A stretch of DNA of 64,000 bases, from positions 806,001-870,000 of the forward strand of contig OX595996.1 in assembly GCA_951394045.1 (NCBI GenBank), read 5' to 3'. The notes beneath the pieces are model-generated. The model made no database searches. It saw only the letters and a list, made by a program, of their open reading frames with translations, and was not told the origin of the DNA. Position 1 is the stretch's first letter. The number at the start of each line of letters is the position of its first letter. Origin of the DNA: Nitzschia sp. DOCU1 (Eukaryota > Bacillariophyta > Bacillariophyceae > Bacillariales > Bacillariaceae). The translations under genes were made by a program, and so were the position numbers. Of the stretch, positions 47,529-56,585 are shown piece by piece.

Positions 47529-49115
47529 TTAGCAGAACTTGCGACAATACTTGTCTAAATTGTCTTCGACGTCTGATGCATCGGTATAGCCGGCACCACT
47601 AATATCTACTTCCACAGAATCCCCCGTTTCGGGACAGTAGAGATCCAAGTCGGTGAATAAATGAATGTCGTCATCATCACGGCGAAAGACTTTGGCGGAA
47701 ACTGCATCGCAGCCATCGCAGTACCACCACTTGTCCTCGAGCCAGAATGGAAAGGGCGCGCAAGAAATGTATCGACACTTGTAGCAGGGGCTCACGAGAC
47801 CATCGCTTTCGCTCATGAGAATGGAAGTCACCACGAGCAAAGCAACTGCCAGGACAGCCCCCATGATTCGGAGAGAGCCGATTCGTATCTTGAAACATAC
47901 GCCGTTGCCTCTGCCAAAGAATGCTAGGGGCAAGCGTTGTAGGACGGTCAAGGAAATGAGAAAACCATAGGTCAAGCCTCCAAGATGTGCAAAGTTGTCC
48001 ACAAAGGGCGTAAATCCAATGACAGAGTTGGCGGCAAGGTCCAAGAGGAGGCAGAACATGGAGCAAAACTTGACCGAACAACCTGCCGGGCTACCATCTT
48101 GATTGCGGAAGACCAGAAAAAGGAGCTTCCAGTTCAATACTATATCGGCCACACAGATGCCGATAAGGCCAAATATTCCACCCGAAGCGCCAACAAGAAT
48201 GTACCCAGGTTGCATGAGGCACGATATGATGTTTCCACCGATCGCTGAGGTGAAGAACAGAATGGCAGTATCGACTGGGCCGTGGTTGCGTTCGACGGCT
48301 CGACCGAGAAGTCCAAACACAACCAGGTTGACCGAGACATGAAGAATACCCCCATGGAGAAAGATGGCAGTCACCAAACGATACCAAGTTCCCGTCTCGA
48401 CCATCTTGCGCATCTGCATGGCGCCGAGAAGTAGCAATATCTCAGGCTTGGGACCGATCAAGGGATTGACGCTTAGCGGCTCAATCTCCCAAGCGTTCCA
48501 ATAGAAAGCAACAAACATCATCGCCACAAAAACTAGCATCATGGCGTAGGTAAAGTAGCAACGATTCATGCCCTGTTGTCGGGCCTTCTCGAAATCCTTC
48601 CAGCTGACGTATGGCTGCCGTTCACTGCGGCGCCAAGCAGCATCTTCAGCCCACCGTAGATCCGCACGAGTGTCCGACAAGTTCACAAACAGACCCATGA
48701 TTCCATAAGGACGATAGGAGTAACGCCGACGACGCAGGCGTTGTGCAAGCCGAAAGTCCTTGATACGGCGTTTGAGATCAAAATCCGTAATGTTTGCCAG
48801 ATCTCCATTGCTCAGTCGAATGCTATCGACGAGTGCAGCAATGGATTCGGGGCTGGACGTTCGAGATCGTGGTTGCCCTTCCATGGCACCAGTCTCATAC
48901 ATAGGTTCAGAAACATTGACAATACGGATCGAAGTGCCATCAATGTGGTCGACAATCTCCTCATCTAAAGCCGGATCATCGGAATGCTCTTCGTCATCTT
49001 CGAGATTCAGTTCTTCCAAGTCATCAACGTCGGAATCCCAGACAGACAGCTCTTCTAGTGAAGAGGAGACAGCAGAAGCAATCTCCTCATTAACGAGGAC
49101 CCCACCAACACTCAT
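47529..49115 (-). CDS. Rhomboid family intramembrane protease with a Cys-rich C-terminal tail
   Basis: Cleaves substrate membrane helices within the bilayer. 528 residues from the ATG at 49115. An acidic N-terminal cytosolic region of about 200 residues precedes the rhomboid core: one helix (MMLVFVAMMFVAFYWNAW), then WYRLVTAIFLHGGILHVSVNL, the catalytic Ser in VGASGGIFGL (about residue 306) and the catalytic His in NFAHLGGLTYGF (about 380). A further helix (AVLAVALLVVTSILM) leads to a lumenal or cytosolic tail with CYKCRY-ISC and WYCDGCD, two Cys pairs that could bind zinc, and an acidic end. The active-site dyad is complete, so it is likely active. Cellular site unknown. Confidence 0.9.
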   Translation of the reverse strand: MSVGGVLVNEEIASAVSSSLEELSVWDSDVDDLEELNLEDDEEHSDDPALDEEIVDHIDGTSIRIVNVSEPMYETGAMEGQPRSRTSSPESIAALVDSIRLSNGDLANITDFDLKRRIKDFRLAQRLRRRRYSYRPYGIMGLFVNLSDTRADLRWAEDAAWRRSERQPYVSWKDFEKARQQGMNRCYFTYAMMLVFVAMMFVAFYWNAWEIEPLSVNPLIGPKPEILLLLGAMQMRKMVETGTWYRLVTAIFLHGGILHVSVNLVVFGLLGRAVERNHGPVDTAILFFTSAIGGNIISCLMQPGYILVGASGGIFGLIGICVADIVLNWKLLFLVFRNQDGSPAGCSVKFCSMFCLLLDLAANSVIGFTPFVDNFAHLGGLTYGFLISLTVLQRLPLAFFGRGNGVCFKIRIGSLRIMGAVLAVALLVVTSILMSESDGLVSPCYKCRYISCAPFPFWLEDKWWYCDGCDAVSAKVFRRDDDDIHLFTDLDLYCPETGDSVEVDISGAGYTDASDVEDNLDKYCRKFC

Positions 49116-49891
49116 GGAAAAGCAAAGCAATCAGTGCCGCGTTCGACTGTCAAATTCTCGACTTGCCCAATCTGACAATTTTTTGTGCGACAGAAACCCC
49201 AGGTGATGGCTTCGTGGTGGAAGCCATGATGTGAACCCCTATTCGGGCAATGGAGAGCCGTTGACTTTTGCTGCAATACATGGTTCTGGCGACAGGGTAG
49301 AAAATTGAAAACGATTTGGAATGCAGACCGGTGCTGTTGTTATGAGAAAGAGGGGGAACATGTCAAATGGAAGCCGTATCTGCATGTTTTTTCGCTTGGA
49401 AGAACTTTGACACATCCGACTAATTTTGAATTTTATAGCCCCGCCTGTCTGGCCGGCGACGAACATACGTCAGATTTTGAAACTCGCCACGTACTTGACC
49501 TCGACTTGCTTGCGCGTCGCAACACAATGGCAAGTATACATATTTTGATATATTTTAATGTTAGATTTGCGAACACCTCATTCGCTGATGATTGGTTGAA
49601 TGAATCGCCGTGTCAAAGATACACCTTTTGATTGGTTCTCGAGAATACGCAGGCACGCAGCGATCAATTCCCTGCATTCGTTCCTCTCCCGTCATGGTCG
49701 CAACTACATACGTTTGGTACTTTGCCACAAGCAAGAAAGTCAACAAAGGTGGAACGATCAAACGCACGAGGAGTCAACATCAAGAATTGATTGGTTAAAG
49801 TAGCAATTAGACCTTTCAAGGTGCGTCAAAATGGTCTTTGAGCTCCCAATGCATGAGCCCGTCCCTCACTTTTTGTCTCCTTTGTGATTCC
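49116..49891. promoter_or_regulatory. Divergent region between rhomboid and NF-YA genes
   Basis: About 776 bp with no supported gene. Small open frames overlap on both strands. Several ATTGGTT-type words (for example near 49590, 49629 and 49789) are CCAAT boxes in reverse, which is notable beside an NF-YA gene. A possible 5'-UTR intron donor (AAGGTGCGT) lies near 49819. Confidence 0.4.
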
Positions 49892-50836
49892 ATGACAGAG
49901 CTGCCATCCTCCACCGGTCCATCACAACCGACTCAAACCCCATACTCTTACCAAACTGCTCCCCCCACAACAGCTACTCCTCCTCCCACCACTCCGTTTT
50001 CGAACTTTTTTATTCCTGGCATGATAACCACGGCTCCTGTTCCGCAGCAGCCCCCGCAGCAGCATTATGCTCCTCAGATACATCATATACCTCAGATGCA
50101 TCACCATGCTGCACCCCTTCCTGCTCCAGCGCCCATGCAGCATGCTCACGCTCAAGTTCCTACTCAACAAATGCATCAGCACCACCAGCATCACCAACAA
50201 CAGCCGCAGATGCACCAACAACATCAGCATCATGTAGCAGCTCCAAACGGTGCTTTGCTTGGACAACCTCCCTTGCCTCCGGCTGGGCAAGTTCATCACG
50301 GGGCCCCTGCAGCTGCTAATCTTTGGGCTCAACAAGCAGCTGCGTCTCAAATGTATGCCGCTGCGTTTGCTGCCATGTCTGGGGCGGCGGCAGCGGCTGA
50401 AGTGGCTAGTACTCCTACTCCTGCAGCTCCTCGACCCACATTTGTTAATGCAAAACAATATCGACGCATTCTGAAAAGGCGAGAAGCTCGAGCCAAGTTA
50501 GAGGACTACTATCGAAAGCGCCAAGCTATCCTGAACGAGAGGGACAAAAAGCCATACATGCACGAATCACGGCATCGACATGCCATGAAACGACCTCGGG
50601 GACCGGGAGGTCGTTTCTTAACAAAGGTGAGTAATTCCACGTGACGAATAACAGTTTTGTTGTCCCCGTTATCTTCTTCGCTCACTCTGGTGACACCCAC
50701 TGTTTCCCCCCAGGCGGAACTTGTAGATTACTACAAAGAGCATCCTGAGGAGGATCCAAGCCGCTATAATGATAACGATTCGTCAGACGGGGGCCAGGGG
50801 AACAAAAGGGCCAGGCTAGAACCTGCACAGGATTGA
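49892..50836 (+). CDS. NF-YA: CCAAT-binding factor subunit NF-YA (HAP2), two exons
   Basis: Sequence-specific subunit of the trimeric NF-Y complex that binds CCAAT boxes. Exon 1 is 49892-50626, an 87-bp intron (GTGAGT...CCCCCAG) is 50627-50713, exon 2 is 50714-50836; total 285 residues. The N-terminus is rich in Pro, Gln and His (activation-type region). The conserved core is [20 protein letters not shown] (NF-YB/C association helix), a linker, and [20 protein letters not shown] (CCAAT contact), ending at the splice site GRFLTK. Exon 2 adds [14 protein letters not shown] and a short tail. An in-frame ATG at 49853 is upstream, but 49892 (MTELPSSTG) is the more typical start. Confidence 0.93.
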
Positions 50837-52422
50837 TCTGCCGAAGCTCGATTCTCCCGTCTGACAATCTTCTTCCAACCATAATATACCATTCTTTCCA
50901 TCCACTCCATCCGCTACCGCAATTCCAACGCACCCATCGTCGCTCAAAGCCATCATTTGTACCCATCATCCCTCGAACAAGTCCTCATAAATGCCGACTC
51001 GTGGGAGATGGGTCCAGCTGCACCCACCCCCCTCGCTCTGCCACTCATGGAGAACGAGTAGATTTTAGCGCTGGGGTATATGAAATGCAGGAATGTGATC
51101 ACTCGCCCGTGGACGGGGGAGTGACATGGGATTCCGCATCGACAAACATGATACTGCCATTAACCTTTCAACCTCAGCTGCAAGTTTTGGAATCAAATGA
51201 TGCATCCTCCTACTCCGAATTGGACGAACAGACGTTCTCTTTGGACTAGCTAGAAAAGCCCTTCCGATGCTACACCCTCGTAGGAAGGTGCCTGGCCTTG
51301 TTCTAATCTAGATTGACGCACTGCTCCCGTTTCAAAACAGTGACCTCACTTCTGTGCTCGCCTCCTTTACTAGTAGAGCAACGTGACTACCGGTAGCCCA
51401 TCACAGCAGGCTCCTTTTGTAAGCAGTTGCAGAAACTCCTTCGTACTTTCCTTATTATAGCTTTAGAAGGAGCAGCAGTCTATTACGGTATATAATAATG
51501 CTTCCTAGTATCATAGTACTACAAGAACAGCTACCAACTCTAGTACTCGTAGCATTCATATTATTTTCGTTTTAAAGCAACGGGTTGTTTGATGGCAACG
51601 AGGGATCATGCCGCCATTCGATGTTTTTTCTTTGCAATGCGACATTTGATCCCTTGTGATTGGAGTACGTACGTGGGAGACCCGGAAATTATGACGTTTG
51701 TCGAGCGACGACATGGGTGATACGCGGCAGACCGGCGCGCGACCACTCCGAGGAACCACTTGAAGATCTAATCAAATCTCAACAACCAGGTCGACGCTCA
51801 ATAAATAAGACCTCTTAACCCCTCCCTCGTTCGGCTAACGGACGGACGAAACGTATCTTTCCCGCCGACGCGACGCGACACCAAGTACCAAGATAAAAAC
51901 AGTCGGAGGCCGAAGATCCCCGAAGAACCAACATGTCCATCGGTCAATTCTCTGGCTTTGGGTGGAAGGTATATCTTCCAGAGCGGGACTTCTTCCCCAT
52001 CGCGGCATAGGAGGAACTTGAATGTTCTTGTTTGTTTCATCTTGTCGCCAGCCGAGTTGGGAGTAATCTACCGGCAGAAAATCATGACGGGTGCAGCGGC
52101 GTGGTTGTGTGCGTGGATGGCGGGATACGACTAATGTGAACGCCAAAGATTCAACTACTACATACCGAGCAAATCTTTGAACTTACACCCCAGATATCAA
52201 GCACACGGAGCGGGTTGCAATTTACTTTTTCGAGGATACTACATCGAACTTACAAAAGAAAGAGTATTGCTATTCTTTAAATTGGTAGACTCAAGCATCC
52301 AGGCAACAAGACGACAACGCAAAGGGGCGGGCCTTTCATTCCCCTTGCTTTATGACCGACACACGGTCAGCAGCAGGAGGACGACCAGAATTGCTGTTGC
52401 CAGAAACTTCTTCTTTTGTTTC
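50837..52422. other. Intergenic region between NF-YA and CRAL-TRIO/DUF6824 genes
   Basis: About 1.6 kb without a supported gene. An open frame at 50833-51249 on the plus strand overlaps the NF-YA stop and lacks known content; a small frame at 51798-52040 on the minus strand is unrecognised. Contains CTAGTAGAGCAACGTGACTA at 51370-51389 followed by CCGGTAG, and other CTAGTACTCGTAG-like words up to 51550. Confidence 0.4.
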
Positions 52423-55032
52423 TTAAACACCGCCATACTGCTTTCTTTCTTCCCCGTCCGCCGCCCGCTCTTTCTCAGACGAAAACCACCGGTTGGCACC
52501 GCCATGACTACGCAGCACGACGTACTGGTCTTCACGTTCGCCTCCTGGACTTAATGTGATTACTTGTTGGATGCGTCTAGCACTTGCGAACGTGGTGACG
52601 GGAGAGGCTGGTAGTACTGTTGCTGGGAGCAGCAGTACCACTTCTTCTTGGTTGTCGTCCACTGGGCCTGCTGACTTCGCCACAGTAGCCGCTGCTGGCA
52701 CTGTCTTTTTGACCGTCCGAAAAGAGCTAGAGACCTTTTCCCTCGCTTCCTCGTCAGAAGTCTCAATCCACCATCCAGCATCGCCGTCTCGCTTCAGGAA
52801 TCTCGAGGTCCTTTTTGTGTCCTCGACGATGGTTTTGTATAATTCTTGCTTCCCGGCCCGGTTCGCTTGACCATATTCATCAAGAAGGCTGGTTAGAGTA
52901 GTTCGAAATTGGATGTTTCCTGGGTGTTGATGATATGTCAATCCCCGACCGAGCAGGATATCACCATGTCTTGGGAGATCTATTCCGCGGAATTCTCCTC
53001 TGAGCCGAAGATAGCTCTCTTTGATCACCCTTCGCTTGACCCATTGCAGGTGTTTGTCCTTGCGCCAACAAGAAGATGGCAGCGATGACTTATTCTTACT
53101 CGGGCCGGTCGCAGTACTCCTACTAGATCCCTTGTTTCCTTCACCCGAAGTGGTAGTACTAGTATTATCCGTCAAGGGTAAAACATCAACAGGGATTCCG
53201 AAAGTCAAAAGAGAATATTGGTTTTCGATCATACTCCCTGAGGACCGCGATGAAAAATGATGGTTGATCATGGCAGCATTCGCCGGGGGTGGTGGTGTCG
53301 CGATTTTAACAAGATGATACGAAGGAGTGGTAAGAACAATAAGAACATTCAATAAGGACAGTATATTGCAATCATGAGCGGTTCTCCTCAGTTTGCTCCA
53401 GCAGCAGGAATACTGCTGCGGCTGAAAGTTTTGTTGTTCCTGTCGTCGAAGAAGCACAACCACAACACCACAGCAGAACATGGCCGAGGAGATTTGCCAC
53501 CAGATTGTTTGCTGCTATCGGCGGCGGGTCTGGAGGACTTACCAACGTGAGCTCTGATTCTCGGTCTTATCTGCCTTGTTCGTAGAAACACTATAGCCGT
53601 TGCCACGTGAAACCAAGGATCGGTGAAGCAAATGTGAACGGCACGGAATCGAATAGGCGACCAATCCGCGACTCGCCATGAAGCTGTGAGAACGCCCGAA
53701 ACAAGCAACCGGCTGTCCGGCGATAACAGATACCACAGGGCAACCATTACGAGCCCTCGTCTTTGACTTTCTACATCATCAGCAGCCTCAGATAGCAAGA
53801 AGAGAAACGTTTTCAGCTGCCGTCGTCAATATCGGAGGGGATCATAATGGAATACAGGAGTGAAGATGTCGTGGGTAGCCACAGGAGGGAACGACGACAT
53901 GATGATGATGATGAGTAACATACACCAGAAGTACAGAGATGGGTATCGTGGTCGTTGTAATGCAGCGAGCAGATGAAAAGCGGTAGTAGTATAACAAGAG
54001 GGTGTCGCGGGTAGTAGTAGTGGTAGTAGTAGTGGGGGCGCATGCGGAGATGAGTAGGAGCACCACCAACCGGCACCATGAATAATGAGGAGCAAGAACC
54101 CACCACCACCACCAGTACAACAGCAAGAAGTAGACGAAAGTAATGAATGTGGTGAGGCCATAATCTTGTATCTTGTTATCCTCATCGGAGGTAGAAGACA
54201 CAAAAAACACCACCGCTTCTTTCTTTGGAATGCTGCTGAGATACTAACTCACCGATGGGATGGTCTTGAATGCAATTTCTGGCGTTACAATATCACAGAG
54301 CACGATCCTACCAGCTCTATCTCGAATGGGAAGCAATTGTCGGTAGCCCTCCCTCAGGAATTCTTGTTCTTCATCGTTTAGGTCTGATAGGTAGATTCGT
54401 CGTGATAGTACACTCTCACCGAACACCTCATGTTTGACTGTTAAGAATTTCACCATCCTCTTGGCGGCTTTGGGTGCATCGAAGCCTTCCGCTCGGAGAA
54501 ATGTTAGGCAAAATTCGCTACTCATGATGTACTCGGGCGACCTTAAAAGTGCTAGATCGTAAGATGCCTTCTTTTTGATTTTCAGAATCTCGTCTTTGAG
54601 GCTCCTTAGCGCGTTAGAAACGTCGCCTGGCGTTTTATCCTGTTGGTGCGTCATGGAGTCGTCGACTCCATGAATCTCATCGTACATTTTCTTTCGTTCA
54701 TCATTGGTCATCGCATTCATCACTTTCGAGAACGCACTCAAGGCCCGCTCTTCTAGCTCATCGTGAGACAAAGTTCCAATATTTTTGTCTTCTCGTCCTT
54801 GAAAACATGACTGTGAGGATTCATCACTTGTCGTGGTTGTTGGTGTAGTATCCTCTTCCGCTGCGCCAGGCCCCGGCTGGGCAGGGATGGATACTGGTAT
54901 GGGTGGTTGCGGTGGTGGACGCCTCCTGCTTCTTCTTTCTTCCTCAGCAGAATCATCATGTCGTTTCCACGAGGACGATATTATAGTACTATTACTACCG
55001 GTACTAGTAGTTGGTGGTGGAGACGGCGTCAT
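52423..55032 (-). CDS. CRAL-TRIO (Sec14-like) / DUF6824 fusion protein, three exons
   Basis: Exon A 55032-54253, intron 436 bp, exon B 53816-53543, intron 305 bp, exon C 53237-52423; all introns GT-AG (GTGAGT...GGCAG; GTAAGT...CTCAG) and the joins keep frame, giving 622 residues. The N-terminal 100 are low-complexity. Then comes a Sec14-like part: helical EEFCLTFLRAEGF-type N-lobe (CLTFLRAEGFDAPKAAKRM), RDRAGRIVLCDI, EAADDVESQRRGLVMV, IRFRAVHICFTDP and the TFGIPVDVLP segment. The C-terminal part is DUF6824: GDILLGRGLTYHQHPGN, FRTTL, SRFLKRDG and GWWIETSDEEAREKVSSSFR. A lipid-linked regulator is inferred; DUF6824 may bind DNA or another partner. I recall this domain pair from diatoms. Confidence 0.82.
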
Positions 55033-56585
55033 TTTCTCAGCTGCGTTTCCTGCGACGAAACAAGTCAAGCAGGCTCCTAGATGGCTACTAGCTAGCAGTC
55101 GATTTTATTGTGCGGGGTTTCGTTTTGGCTCTCCCTTTTTGCTCCTGATGGCAATTTGCTTTTTCGGAGGGCGAGGTGATAAACTGTCTCGTCTTCTCTT
55201 GGTTTCTCACATGCCAACCACGTCAGCACTTGTGTTATCTATCGCCATTATTGGATTCGAGGGCTTTTCAATCTCTCCTATGCCACAGCTTCGCATATTT
55301 AACAAATAACAACTCGTGTTTTCGTTGTTAAACGAACACAATAAGTAAATTTCATTACCGGTCTTCATTTTAGTGGCGTGCTGTGGTTCGGAGTCCCATA
55401 CTCCAGCTGGTGCGCGGTCGTGCGTGGAGCCAGGAGACTACGTTTCCTTCACATGGTCCATCAAAACATCTAAACCGCGGAAAGTATGATAGAGTACATT
55501 GGAATGGAAATGAGAAATTAGACAATCCGTTTGTCACTTTTCACCCCCTTCCATGCATGTTGAATGTTCTGGGCGCCTACCGCACACCCCGTAGTTGGGG
55601 TAATACTGTAATGTAAGCGCAGAATCGTGCCGAAGCTTTGCGACGAAATGGTGGAGAACACAGACAGTAGCCCCAGAATGTGATAAGGACGAAAATGCGA
55701 GTTCGTTTGTGAAGCATTTGTTAGGCCTTGTTCGTTGTTCTTCAAACAAACGAACTCACGAGCGGTCTGCAGTCAAATATCATCGATGAGAGAAGAAGCA
55801 CGCTTGCTGCTCGAGTTGATCTTGGAGACAGATTACAGACAGTCAGTCATTTGAGCGCGTAGTCAGACATCAGAACAGCTGAAAGCTCAGAAACCATCTC
55901 GTCGTACATTATTGAAATGCGAAATGATGAGAAAGGAGCATTTTAGTCTACGCTCGCTATTTTCATCCACTTTGTCCATGGAAGTCGAAAGAGATCAGAG
56001 AGTGCATCCCAGATGATTCATTCTACTAGGCGAAACGACAGCTAATTGCACGCAAGCTGCATTACTACTACCACCACCGGTGATACCTTTTAGTACTGCT
56101 AGTTCTTCTTGCTTGTGGTTGTTGTCGCTCGTTTCCGGCCGGTCTCCTCCGGCGACATCAAGCAGGCGGCCACTCTTTGGTCTTTCACCTTTAGTACTTA
56201 AAGAATTTGTGCTGTCATTGATCATGGCCCATCTGGGAAGGAGCGGCGACGAAAAATCTCTGAAACAACCAGATAGTAGAGGCAGGACCAAAACTCGATT
56301 TCTGTCGTTGTTAGTGAGTCCAGTCGAGTCAGTCTAAATGCGACTCATTCGAACTAATGCAAGCTACCGTTGTTACGCGAAGCAAAAGATCTGGCGCGGC
56401 GAAGATATCGTAATAGGTAAGATAGTGTCAGTGCGGATTCCGGATTTGAAAGCTGATTGACTCGGTTCATTCATTCGTTTCCTATTGAGATTTGCCTTCC
56501 TCATTAGCAATCCTTCGGCAACATTATCGTCTGTATCGTGGAGTAGAAGAAGAATTTTGAAGTTTGTTGATTGATCTCGCCCACG
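55033..56585. promoter_or_regulatory. Divergent intergenic region with a hairpin
   Basis: About 1.55 kb between minus- and plus-strand genes with no supported gene. Short open frames on both strands have no recognisable content. The only clear structure is the inverted repeat at 55699-55757. Confidence 0.4.
55699..55757. repeat. Inverted repeat / hairpin
   Basis: Arms 55699-55714 and 55740-55757 pair over 16 bp (GAGTTCGTTTGT, then GAAG), the right arm having two extra bases; the loop is 25 nt. A folded RNA, terminator-like stem or remnant of a small mobile element are all possible. Confidence 0.6.

Noticed and set aside
50833..51249. 138-codon frame downstream of NF-YA
   Set aside because: Starts inside the last codons of NF-YA, no recognisable content; more likely the 3' UTR. 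The C-terminal part looks protein-like, so transcripts would be worth a look, but there is no support for a gene.
51798..52040. 80-codon minus-strand frame with an ATG
   Set aside because: Composition is protein-like in part (FLLCRDGEEVPLWKIYLP), but no family, no conserved neighbour and very short; not enough to call.
54833..55309. 158-codon plus-strand frame
   Set aside because: Lies opposite exon A of the CRAL-TRIO/DUF6824 gene and has low-complexity Gly/Ser content.
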